Assembly (NCBI RefSeq): GCF_000312565.1
Contig: NZ_CALW02000014.1
Coordinates: 1-39,746, forward strand
Origin: Bartonella rattaustraliani AUST/NH4
GTDB taxonomy: Bacteria > Pseudomonadota > Alphaproteobacteria > Rhizobiales > Rhizobiaceae
Reading direction: 5' to 3'
DNA length: 39,746 nt
Shown: positions 1-7,871 of the stretch, in pieces
Layout of the letters: each line of letters begins with the position of its first letter
Numbering within the stretch: position 1 is the first letter of the stretch
The notes under the pieces: generated by a model
The model's database searches: none
Seen by the model: the letters and a program-made list of their open reading frames with translations, nothing else
What the model was told of the DNA's origin: nothing
Position numbers and translations under genes: made by a program

Positions 1-211
1 TTATGAACGATTACTGCTTTTGAATGCTCACATGCGTTATAATATTGACATCATGATTTGCTTTTCACGTTTTGTTTATAAATAGCAATTGTTGATAAAA
101 AAGGGTCAATTGAATCACGTATAAAAGTGTGGATTCTAAAGAGGATTCATATAAAATAAATACACATAATATATTGAATTTATTGTATTTTTATGTAATA
201 TGTGTTAGCCA

Positions 212-451
212 ATGGCGAGAAAACAAAATAATCAAGAGAAAGAGCTCACAGACAAAGAGCAAGAACTCCTTCATGAGATGATTAATACGTATCAAGTTGT
301 AAAGGTGATGTCTCGATTTATGAGGTGGCTAGCCTTTGCGGTTTTGCTATTTGTTATTGATCTATCGCGCATGCTTGATGCGTTAGAGAATGTTATTTTG
401 CACTTAAAGGTTGTTAGCCAAGAGCTAGGAGGTATGATTCTTTTCCTTTAA
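212..451 (+). CDS. Small predicted membrane protein, unknown function
   Basis: A 79-residue ORF that I do not recognise. The first 25 residues are highly charged (Lys/Glu/Gln-rich, probably helical). A short hydrophobic stretch follows at about residues 39-50, and an amphipathic tail comes after it, so a single-pass inner-membrane protein with a cytoplasmic N-terminus is plausible. No strong Shine-Dalgarno precedes the ATG. The gene stands alone upstream of tRNA-Val. This layout also occurs in small phage proteins, but nothing else phage-like is visible at this end of the window. It could be a chance ORF. Confidence 0.45.
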   Translation: MARKQNNQEKELTDKEQELLHEMINTYQVVKVMSRFMRWLAFAVLLFVIDLSRMLDALENVILHLKVVSQELGGMILFL

Positions 452-581
452 AACGAGTAGCCAAAATGTGGTTATGGAGTATCGTATTTAGAATCCTATT
501 CCCTCAAATTTACCTAGGCACCCCTCACTTCAAAAAACATATGGAGAAGCAAAAACTTAACAGAAATATAAAAGCATATGG

Positions 582-653
<72 letters not shown>

Positions 654-749
654 ACTCAATGAGTTGCATACAACACATAGAATTATAAAGGTCAATGCCT
701 AATTTCATTTTCTTTTTAATCAGTCATAAATAATTTAGAAAAATATTTT

Positions 750-1112
750 TTAGGCAGCTATAAGTATTTTTTCAACTTCATTAACGAGTTCACGTAAATG
801 AAATGGTTTAGAAAGGACTTTTGCATCAGGAGGGGTCTCACTATTTGAATTGAGTGCGACTGCTGCAAAACCTGTAATAAACATGACTCGTAAATCAGGA
901 TCAATTTCAGTAGCGCGCCGTGCCAGTTCGATACCATCCATTTCTGGCATCACAATATCAGTTAGTAGAAGAGAAAATGGCTCTTCTTGTAAACGTTCAT
1001 ATGCACTAGCACCATTATCGAAATCGGCGACTTCGTAGCCTGCACGTTCTAAAGCTTTTGCTAGGAAGCGACGCATATCGTTATCATCTTCTGCGAGCAG
1101 GATTCGTTTCAT
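750..1112 (-). CDS. cpdR: Single-domain response regulator CpdR
   Basis: A 120-residue stand-alone receiver domain with no output domain. It has the acidic pair D9/D10, the phospho-acceptor D52 within LLLTDIVMPEMDG, T80 and the conserved K102 (LSKPF). In Caulobacter and other alphaproteobacteria, unphosphorylated CpdR directs ClpXP to the cell pole to degrade CtrA and other cell-cycle proteins. Phosphorylation through the CckA-ChpT relay blocks this. The near-invariant match to the Rhizobiales CpdR type (for example RRFLAKALERAGYEV and SKPFHLRELVNE) makes the assignment firm. It is monocistronic here, with tRNA-Val downstream and a long gene-free gap upstream. Confidence 0.93.
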   Translation of the reverse strand: MKRILLAEDDNDMRRFLAKALERAGYEVADFDNGASAYERLQEEPFSLLLTDIVMPEMDGIELARRATEIDPDLRVMFITGFAAVALNSNSETPPDAKVLSKPFHLRELVNEVEKILIAA

Positions 1113-2433
1113 GATTATGTTCCAATGGTTTTATTCGTCAGAGTTTTTTGCCGCATTAATTATACAATATAGAGTATTTATAAAAAAGATAATAAAACGT
1201 TCGTAATTGAAATGTATGGCAAAATGGTTAATTTTTACAAGTTTTTGAAAATATAGAGCAATCATAAAGAATATTAGTTGTCAGTTAGTTAAATTCGAAA
1301 TGTATGTGAAATTAAAAAAGCGTCTATGCATATTTAAAATGCCATTCATTATAGCTCGTTTTTCTTTTTAAATTTTCTTCATTTCTGAATAGAACTCCAT
1401 ACGAGTGGTTGATGGGAACGTTTTCTTTAGAAAGTATTTATATGAAAAAATGGGGGGAACATTATATGATTTGTTTCATTTTTGAGAAATTATAGTGCAG
1501 GGAAGTGTTTTTGGAGCTGTTTATTTCTTAGCTATTTTTATAAATACACATTCTAAATCTAATAGGTTTATTTTAAGAATATTTTACTTCCTTTCAATGG
1601 GTAAATTGTTATTTTCTATGACCTAATCTGAAAATAATATTTTATAATGATATATAATGAATGTATATTTATTATCTTATTAAGAACAATAGAGTGTGTT
1701 GTATTAATATTATTTTGTTAATTATTGTTATTATTTATAAATTGATATTTCATTTATAGAATTTTTAAATTTTAGTTTTGTTGCAAAGAGATTATATTGT
1801 GAATAATTAATCAATGTTTAGGATTAATTTAAATTTTCAGGAGTATACACAAAGTTTTGTGAAAACTCCTTCTCTTTATCATAAGAGATTTTACAAAGTA
1901 TGAATTGTATGTGTTTTTCTGTTTTGAAATGCGCTCAGTTTTTTATTAAAGAGTCATAAAAGAATTCTCATAAGAGATAATTTCATAAATTACAGCTGCT
2001 GTACTTTAACCATCATAGCGCTCCGCTCATTGGATTATGCAGAAGCAAAATGAAATAGATATTTTTCTATGGGGAAAAGGTTTTAAGTTCTTTAAATGGG
2101 GGATTTTTCTTTTTTGCAAGGCACATTCGAGCAGTTTCTTAATACTGTCCTGAAAAATAGCTGTATGAGTCTTAAATGGAGAGAGTTTTTAAATTTTTGC
2201 TCTTCTCCATTTTCTGATGTTTTTTTATGATGTAGACTTGAAGAGAGGTATTGGGTTTTGACTTGTCTTATTAAAATATTAGCGTTTTGCGTTTTATTCC
2301 TCTTTAAATCATGTCTTTCTGTTTTTTACATATTCAAATTATCTTAGTTACTTCATATATCATAACCGAGTTATAGAGTAGCAATTGAACAATTGAAGAC
2401 TTGTTTTTAAAACTTTGATTTGGTTAAAAGATA
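1113..2433. other. 1.3-kb AT-rich stretch without a recognisable gene
   Basis: No ORF of useful length exists on either strand, and stops are dense in all frames. It lies between the 5' end of cpdR and the 3' end of the hydrolase gene. I recognise no RNA gene. The only notable structure is a long hairpin near 2174-2212, listed separately. Most likely this is the residue of one or more deleted genes, as is common in reduced Bartonella genomes, but I could not identify the ancestor. Confidence 0.6.
2174..2227 (+). terminator. Long hairpin followed by T-tract, possible orphan terminator
   Basis: AAATGGAGAGAG (2174-2185) pairs with CTCTTCTCCATTT (2200-2212) with one bulged base. The loop is AT-rich and a T7 tract lies at about 2220-2226. 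It has the form of a Rho-independent terminator on the plus strand, but no plus-strand gene lies upstream. It may mark the end of a lost gene or of an unannotated small RNA. Confidence 0.4.
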
Positions 2434-3399
2434 TTATTTTATGGACCTATCACCGGGAATAAATGCATCAAATGCAGTCCAAAATTGTTTTTTGTAATCT
2501 TCTTCATACATAATCGTATCAAGTTCAGCGCCTGTAATAGTAATGCTGTCTGTTAAACGTGTATGTTGACATAATTGTCGTACTTCAATGTTATTTGCAA
2601 TATTGTTTTGATTAGCGAGAACAAACAATGTTGGAACTTTTAAATGCCCATGAAGGATGTTTTTTTTTACACTATCAATTGTATTGAGTACTGATGCCAT
2701 CCATCGAGATGTCGGAGGAGTGATAGAGAATGAAGGTGCTTTATCAGCACACCGCGATTGCATATTTTTTTGCTTTGTTTGTTGGAGTTTTTTTCCACCT
2801 TTGGCTGGTATGAAACCAAGTCCTATATCAGAAAGAAGTTGTGTTAATTTATGTTGAAAACTATTCGTTTTATTGCCTAATGGAGCAAAGAGAGGAGAAA
2901 CGCAGAGCATTCTATTAAATTGATCGTTTATGAGATCCAGTCCGCTCAGTGCTATTAAGCTGCCCATGCCATAGGCTAATATATAGTAAGGTGGTGGACA
3001 GTCAGGGTAAACAGCTTGTTTAAGAAATTCGTTTAAATCATTTATATCATTGTTAATGTCAAAGAAACGATGTCGGTATTGTTTTTTTGTTTTGTCTTGT
3101 GATTTTTCTTGGCCAAACCAATCGAATATTGCGGTACAAAAGCCTCGTTTAGCAATTTCAGTCATAGGTAAAAAATATTCTTCTAAAGCATTTGCATAGC
3201 TTTCGAGAATAACAACGGTTCCTTTAGATTTTTCTCTTTCAGGATATGCTATCGCAAAATGAATTTCACGATCAATGGCTGTTTTAAGGGTGCTATGACA
3301 GATATTGGGAAGAAAGGAACCCCAATTTATAGGGTAAAGAGGTGTTTCCAATTGATATCCTTTATCGTGTACTCTGGATGAATATAGAAGGCCTGACAT
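2434..3399 (-). CDS. Alpha/beta-hydrolase (lysophospholipase L2-like) with degenerate active site
   Basis: 321 residues with the layout of the rhizobial lysophospholipase/monoacylglycerol-lipase family (COG2267). There is a conserved N-terminal strand region, an FDWFGQ segment (residues 92-97) matching the usual FDWRGQG, the elbow region LAYGMGSLIALS (141-152) and a C-terminal AFDAFIPG. Active family members read AHSMG at the elbow. Here it is A-Y-G-M-G, so the nucleophile serine is glycine (G144). The acid position lies in LANQNN (261-266), where Asp is replaced by Asn, and the expected His of GARHE is Leu (L293 in GAELD). The usual HG oxyanion motif reads ES (66-67). The reading frame is intact. 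It may be a non-enzymatic binder or a gene starting to decay. Confidence 0.75.
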   Translation of the reverse strand: MSGLLYSSRVHDKGYQLETPLYPINWGSFLPNICHSTLKTAIDREIHFAIAYPEREKSKGTVVILESYANALEEYFLPMTEIAKRGFCTAIFDWFGQEKSQDKTKKQYRHRFFDINNDINDLNEFLKQAVYPDCPPPYYILAYGMGSLIALSGLDLINDQFNRMLCVSPLFAPLGNKTNSFQHKLTQLLSDIGLGFIPAKGGKKLQQTKQKNMQSRCADKAPSFSITPPTSRWMASVLNTIDSVKKNILHGHLKVPTLFVLANQNNIANNIEVRQLCQHTRLTDSITITGAELDTIMYEEDYKKQFWTAFDAFIPGDRSIK

Positions 3400-3475
3400 T
3401 TATGTAATGATAAAGAAGCATTAAGAAACGGTTACATCGTTTTTATATGTTTTTATAAATTTGCACATAAAAGCG

Positions 3476-3504
3476 TTGAAATACAAAAGAACGATTACCA
3501 CATA
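3476..3504 (+). promoter_or_regulatory. Candidate heat-shock (RpoH-type) promoter of hsp20
   Basis: TTGAAA (3476-3481) and CACATA (3499-3504) are separated by 17 bp. This resembles alphaproteobacterial RpoH promoters (TTGAAA box, C-rich -10). A perfect 7-bp inverted repeat, ACCACAT/ATGTGGT (3497-3515), overlaps the -10 region. Transcription from here would start near 3511 and give a leader of about 100 nt. This is a motif-based inference only. Confidence 0.35.
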
Positions 3505-3511
3505 AATAATG

Positions 3512-3609
3512 TGGTCGCCACTCTGGGGCCGCTGGTTCACCGGTTAGGTTTGCCATTTGGGAACTTTGTGAGTCAATTAACTATAGTCGCTCTAAAGGAG
3601 GGCAGTTTT
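3512..3609 (+). promoter_or_regulatory. Probable ROSE-type RNA thermometer in the hsp20 leader
   Basis: The leader before the hsp20 ATG is long and ends in a very strong Shine-Dalgarno, AAAGGAGG (3594-3601). Immediately upstream is TCGCT (3587-3591), which fits the ROSE consensus U(U/C)GCU known to pair with AGGAG in small-heat-shock mRNAs of rhizobia. AGGAG lies at 3596-3600, so the two would form the closing hairpin with a 4-nt loop and mask the ribosome site at low temperature. Further hairpin potential exists upstream, for example CTGG-TTCA-CCGG around 3533-3544. The family is known from Bradyrhizobium and other Rhizobiales. Folding was judged by eye. Confidence 0.55.
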
Positions 3610-4107
3610 ATGCGTCAAGTAGACTTTTCACCATTTTATCGTTCAACAGTGGGGTTTGATCATCTTTTTAACTGGTTTGATTCTAGAACACAACCTGAGG
3701 AGGTTTCTTCTTATCCACCCTATAATATTGAGCGTTTAACGGAAGATTCTTATAGAATCTCTATGGCTGTTGCTGGTTTTTCTCAAGATGAAATCGATAT
3801 CGAAACGCATTTCAATCAGCTTATCGTTAAAGGTGAGCGGACACCTGAAAATGATGATGAACAACGAGAGTTCCTTTATCGAGGTATTGCATCGCGTGCT
3901 TTTGAGCGACGTTTTCATTTAGCTGATCATGTAAAAGTTATCGGAGCAGAACTGAGTGATGGTCTTCTTCATATTCAGCTTGAAAGAGAAATGCCAGCTG
4001 AACTAAAACCACGGAAGATAGCTGTGCAGACATCGTCATCTACAACAGAAAATGATAACGGTCATCATGTACATAAAGCAGACTTAGAAGCTGAAAAAAC
4101 TGGATGA
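3610..4107 (+). CDS. Small heat-shock protein (Hsp20/IbpA family)
   Basis: 165 residues from the ATG at 3610, chosen because AAAGGAGG sits directly upstream. The same frame extends to 3511 but has no ribosome site there. The alpha-crystallin domain spans about residues 37-142. It starts with the class-A signature YPPYNIERL and includes YRISMAVAGFSQDEI, an RGIASRAFERRFHL segment and the ELSDGLLHIQLERE strand pair. A polar tail follows. It is an ATP-independent holdase that keeps unfolding cytosolic proteins soluble for DnaK/ClpB. It is monocistronic with a strong terminator downstream. The leader suggests temperature control of translation, which would suit an organism moving between arthropod and mammal. 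Confidence 0.92.
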   Translation: MRQVDFSPFYRSTVGFDHLFNWFDSRTQPEEVSSYPPYNIERLTEDSYRISMAVAGFSQDEIDIETHFNQLIVKGERTPENDDEQREFLYRGIASRAFERRFHLADHVKVIGAELSDGLLHIQLEREMPAELKPRKIAVQTSSSTTENDNGHHVHKADLEAEKTG

Positions 4108-4134
4108 TTATCAACTTTTTAAGATAGCCAAGTG

Positions 4135-4170
4135 ACGCGAGGCCTAGGTCTCGCGTTTTGTTATTTTTTT
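4135..4170 (+). terminator. Rho-independent terminator of hsp20
   Basis: ACGCGAG (4135-4141) and CTCGCGT (4150-4156) form a perfect 7-bp GC-rich stem around a short loop, followed by TTTTGTTATTTTTTT. It lies 27 bp after the hsp20 stop. Confidence 0.88.
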
Positions 4171-4550
4171 CAAAAGAAACGATTTTTGAATAAAATTATC
4201 TCTCTTTTTCATTTATGACAGTTATTTTCTTTGTATATCGTTGTAAATTAAGGGAATAGAGTGTGAGATTTTTTAAAATCTCATACCTGCTGATGGAATC
4301 ACAATTTTATTTAAACAAGTAGCTGCATTGTCATTTTATACGAAGAGTGATAATTCTTTTTTTCTGTTTTTGGGATTAAATCCACTGTTTTTGCATATAA
4401 AATTTGGGTACAAAAAACTGCAAAAATTATCGAAAATGAAAAGGAAATATATGTTGCAAGGGAGATATGAAGGAAAATTTTAAAAGTTTTTTCCTTGAAA
4501 ATCCTTTAAAAATGAATTTCTGTAAAATTTTGCATATATTTCATTCTTGT

Positions 4551-4579
4551 TTGACAGTAGGTTTTGTGCACAGTGATAA
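4551..4579 (+). promoter_or_regulatory. Sigma70-like promoter
   Basis: A perfect -35 box TTGACA (4551-4556), 17 bp, then TGATAA (4574-4579) as -10. A transcript would start near 4586 and first meet the 23-codon ORF at 4647. No larger gene follows on the plus strand before tRNA-Pro, which is on the other strand. Confidence 0.45.
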
Positions 4580-4646
4580 AGGGGGAGATTCATTAGGAAC
4601 GGGTGTTAACTTTTTGTTTTTGTATCTATTTTTACTAGGAGGTTAA

Positions 4647-4718
4647 ATGTTTCACAGTTGCGTTTTGTTATCTAAAATTGCAAGAATGGGCAAAAAGTGC
4701 CTCTTGATGATAAGATGA
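4647..4718 (+). CDS. Possible 23-residue small protein
   Basis: An ATG preceded by AGGAGG (4637-4642, 4-bp spacing) opens a 23-codon ORF, MFHSCVLLSKIARMGKKCLL plus MIR. It begins on the base after the stop of a 59-codon ORF (4467-4646), as in translational coupling, and lies downstream of a sigma70-like promoter. No homology is recognised. The spacing is shorter than ideal and the region is AT-rich, so chance is a real alternative. Confidence 0.25.
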   Translation: MFHSCVLLSKIARMGKKCLLMIR

Positions 4719-4844
4719 AGAAAAGCTTTAAAATTTGTGAAGGAAAATAAACAGTTACAAGGCTTGATCTCAAACATCATTGAGTACAATACTGGGTGCA
4801 TATTACAATGCATTTGGTATTTTCCTGTGATGTTTTTAAAATGG

Positions 4845-4918
<74 letters not shown>

Positions 4919-5568
4919 ACATTTATGGAATGACTAAACGACTGTCTCTTTAAAGGCAAGAGAAAAATAAATGGTTTTCTTGACACAAGTAAGAAGATCA
5001 ACAACATGAAATCTAAAATGTTCTTAATCGTTTAAAAAAGGATTTGCGAGAGTGAAAGCGAAGCTTTACACCTTGAATAGTTTCTTATTTGTCAAAAGCA
5101 ATAACTGAGTTTTTTAAATTATTTTTTTTATTGATTTTATAGCTGCTATGCTACATTTTCATTGAATGATTTTCATGAATTGTAAAGATATGAGAAAAGG
5201 TTTTTATGCAATTTTGTTCATTTTTTCTGTTCTTTCATAAATGCGGGAGAAAATAGTTCTTTAAAAGTTCTTATTTATTTATTGGAAGATGATTATTTTT
5301 GTAAGTATAGTAGCAAATATAGGGAATTGAAGAAATTTGCCTTTTTATAAAAAGATCCTTTTCAAAGGTTGTGAGGGGAGTAAAATAGTGACCTTAGACT
5401 ACAGAACCGTAAGATAAGCTTATTTAATATAAGGTTTTTATCAAGATCAGAAAAGATGAGAACATTTCAATTTATGCTCTTGTTGTTTTGTTTCTTATAT
5501 ACCAGATAACAAAACATCATAAATGAAACACATTTTAAAATGTTTGTTTAGCAATAAAAGGATAAATA
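4919..5568. other. 650-bp gap upstream of the SufA/IscA-type gene
   Basis: No gene is seen. It contains a perfect 14-bp palindrome CTTTTTATAAAAAG (5341-5354) and a small hairpin CCTTT-TC-AAAGG beside it (5357-5368). In other Rhizobiales the downstream gene usually ends a suf operon. No suf gene remnant is recognisable here. Confidence 0.5.
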
Positions 5569-5943
5569 ATGGGCCGTTTTTCAGTAATAAGTTTGACAGA
5601 AGCTGCAGTAGATCGTGTTAAAGCTATTATGGAGGGGAAAGATGCGCGTGGTATTCTGATTAGTCTCAAGAAAGGCGGCTGTGCAGGCATGGAGTATAGT
5701 ATTACTCTTGTAAAGGAAGAAAAGGAGAGATTAGGTGCGGATGTTGTTGAAGTAAACGGTGCTCGTGTTTTTATAGCACGTGATGCAGTATTATTTTTAT
5801 TAGGAACGCAAGTGGATTATGAGGTGACTGCTCTTCGTTCTGGTTTTGTATTTAAAAATCCTAATCAAGTTTCAGCATGTGGATGCGGCGAATCCGTAGA
5901 ACTTCGCCCTGCATTACAAAATTCGGTAAATGGAACATATTAA
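5569..5943 (+). CDS. Iron-sulfur cluster assembly A-type carrier (SufA/IscA/HesB family)
   Basis: 124 residues. The A-type fold is clear, with the three ligand cysteines C38 (KGGCAGMEY), C104 and C106 (SACGCGESV). These carriers accept a nascent Fe-S cluster from the SufBCD or IscU scaffold and pass it to apoproteins in the cytosol. The Shine-Dalgarno AAAGGA precedes the ATG. The gene stands alone, with 650 bp of non-coding DNA upstream and mazG converging downstream, so it must be co-regulated with the main suf genes by other means. SufA and IscA cannot be told apart from sequence. Rhizobiales generally use a Suf system, so a SufA-like role is more likely. Confidence 0.9.
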   Translation: MGRFSVISLTEAAVDRVKAIMEGKDARGILISLKKGGCAGMEYSITLVKEEKERLGADVVEVNGARVFIARDAVLFLLGTQVDYEVTALRSGFVFKNPNQVSACGCGESVELRPALQNSVNGTY

Positions 5944-6026
5944 AGCGCATTAAGCATTGTAAGAAATTTTGTTGCGTGATTTGAGGTATTATTGATTTTT
6001 TAGGGTAGTAAAATCCCATGTTTCTC

Positions 6027-6848
6027 TTATTTCTTATTTTTAGCCTTATTCCAAAGATCTTCCATTTCTTCCAAAGAAGTATCCATTAGCGTTTTAGATT
6101 GGGCGGATAGAGTTTTTTCAATATAGGTAAAGCGGTTTCGAAACTTTGTATTTGTTTCTTTTAATGCTTTTTGTGAATCAATATTCAAGTGGCGAGAAAG
6201 ATTAAGAAGAGCAAAATACAGGTCGCCAAATTCTGCTTCTATATCAGATGTTTTATTATTTTTGATTGCTTCTTTGAGCTCATCGAGCTCTTCTTTAATT
6301 TTTGCAAAAATTTTATGACTTTCACGCCAGTCAAATCCCACTTTTGCAGCTGTTTTTTGTAAAGCGAGTGCTTCTTGGTCTGCTGGCTGTATTTTTTTTA
6401 CTTTAGCAAGGATGCTTAGAGTGGAATCATTTGAAACATTCTCTTCTTTGTAGCATTGCTTTTTTTCACCTCGTTCTATTTTTTTGATTTTTTCCCATTC
6501 TTCAGGTGAAAAACCACGTTTTCTTTGTTCGAAACTTCCAAAAACATGGGGATGACGACGAATCATTTTTGCGGTAATTGCATAAACAATATCTTCAAAA
6601 GTAAAGCTGCCTTCTTCTTGTGCAATTTTAGCATGATAAACAATTTGTAAAAGAAGGTCACCGAGCTCTTCGCAAAGATCCGTTTGGTTTTTTCGTTTAA
6701 TGGAATCGATCACTTCGTATGCTTCTTCGAGCATATAGGGAATAAGAGATTCAACAGTTTGTTTTATATGCCAGGCACATCCATTTTCACGATTCCGTAA
6801 TGCTGTAACAATTGTGATAAGATCATTAATGTCTTTTGATGCGATCAT
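6027..6848 (-). CDS. mazG: Nucleoside triphosphate pyrophosphohydrolase MazG
   Basis: 273 residues with two tandem MazG domains, as in E. coli MazG (263 aa). The N-terminal domain has the metal-binding pattern E41-E42-x-x-E45 and E60-E61-x-x-D64, then RRHPHVFG (98-104). The C-terminal domain has KEELDELKEAI (E186/E187, E190), EFGD (E206, D209) and the conserved KFRNRF (235-240). It hydrolyses NTPs and dNTPs to the monophosphate and PPi, cleaning aberrant nucleotides. In many Rhizobiales mazG follows hfq-hflX. Here it is about 9.5 kb away and on the opposite strand. Confidence 0.93.
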   Translation of the reverse strand: MIASKDINDLITIVTALRNRENGCAWHIKQTVESLIPYMLEEAYEVIDSIKRKNQTDLCEELGDLLLQIVYHAKIAQEEGSFTFEDIVYAITAKMIRRHPHVFGSFEQRKRGFSPEEWEKIKKIERGEKKQCYKEENVSNDSTLSILAKVKKIQPADQEALALQKTAAKVGFDWRESHKIFAKIKEELDELKEAIKNNKTSDIEAEFGDLYFALLNLSRHLNIDSQKALKETNTKFRNRFTYIEKTLSAQSKTLMDTSLEEMEDLWNKAKNKK

Positions 6849-7369
6849 TCATGCCTCTTCTTATAAATAGGGAAAATATATCCGTTATCTCAACGTTTAT
6901 GTCCTAACGTTTACTTTCTAGGATATTCACGGACTTAATTTTTAACAAGATCATTTAATTTTTGTGTGGAAGCAGCTATATCACTTGAATTTTTTTCATT
7001 TAAAGAGAAGCTTTACAGGTTCTATAACTTTGAACAATGACGCTCTCCAGCTCAATAGGGTACAACACATTGGGTAAATATTACAATCCTATTGTTGTAT
7101 AAGTTTCATCTCAAAGGATTAGCTTTAAGTGTTGTATTTTAAAATGTTCTTGAAATATTCCAGAAAATTTGGGGCGAATAAGGAACTCTTAAAACAATCC
7201 TTATATTGTAAACTGAGCTCTTAAAATCTGAAAGGATTTCATAAAACATTTTGTTTTCTCTAAGGTCGGTGTTTCTTGGATATTAGCAGTCCAATTCACA
7301 GAAAGTAAAAATGTTGGCGCGTTTGATGCTCAACTCTTACAATCAAAGAGCTTATAAACTCTTAAATGA
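6849..7369. other. 520-bp gap without a gene
   Basis: No supported ORF or RNA. A stretch at about 7065-7095 (GTACAACACATTGGGTAAAT followed by ATTACAAT) resembles one at about 4785-4812 (GTACAATACTGGGTGCAT followed by ATTACAAT). This may be a degenerate dispersed repeat. Confidence 0.45.
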
Positions 7370-7666
7370 TCAATACAGTTTGATTGTATATTGCTTAAAA
7401 AACCACCTTCTTTGTTTTAAAGCAATAAGCTCATCAATTTTTGCACAAAAGCTTTTAAGAACAAAATATTCTTCCGTTGCAACGCTTTCTTCATTAACTT
7501 CTTGTGTCCATTTCTTTAGTGGAACTTTGATTTTAAAATCTTTATCAAGAGTAAAAACAATATCAAAAAAATCAAGACTATCGTCTCCCAAATCATCAGC
7601 TGTATGCGTTTCAACTAGGATTATGCTGCGATAATATTTGCCAATTTTATCCAATGTAGAGGGTAA
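7370..7666 (-). pseudogene. acpXL: Broken copy of acyl carrier protein AcpXL
   Basis: The translation contains the AcpXL core: [20 protein letters not shown] with the phosphopantetheine serine in DSL, followed by [33 protein letters not shown]. AcpXL carries the C28 (omega-1)-hydroxy fatty acid for lipid A. This copy is damaged. No ATG precedes the STLDK start; only TTG is available. The N-terminal helix is frameshifted, since LANIIAA, matching the usual VADIIAE, is in a different frame. About 7 residues are missing before HTADD. The normal stop after AKIDEL is lost, giving a foreign tail. No fabZ/fabF/lpxXL partners follow. It is likely a relic duplicate; a working acpXL should lie elsewhere in the genome. 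Confidence 0.75.
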
Positions 7667-7871
7667 TATACGATCCGTTATTATAGAAGTTGCTTCTCAT
7701 TCAAAATACACTTCTCTTCCCATCCTTTTTTCCTTTTTAAAAAAGACTTAACCTAGAATATCATTGCCTTTTTTATAGGGAAAACACATTTGTAGTATAT
7801 GATATGCACACTTCAAAATTTAAAAAAAACTTTAAAATGTCGAAAATTTATTATGATTTTGCTTGTTTCCT

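Larger units (their letters stand above)
4171..4844. other. Gene-poor gap with hairpin, promoter-like site and tiny ORFs
   Basis: No gene of normal size. A 12-bp inverted repeat GTGTGAGATTTT/AAAATCTCATAC lies at 4261-4286 with almost no loop. A 59-codon ORF (4467-4646) abuts a 23-codon ORF (4647-4718), the latter behind a good Shine-Dalgarno. A sigma70-like promoter lies at 4551-4579. I recognise no protein or RNA family. Confidence 0.5.

Noticed and set aside
3511-3609. N-terminal extension of hsp20 from an upstream in-frame start
   Set aside because: Not family-like and lies in the probable RNA-thermometer leader; the ATG at 3610 has AAAGGAGG.
7311-7634. 107-codon plus-strand ORF
   Set aside because: Antisense to the acpXL relic; Ser/Leu-rich shadow composition.
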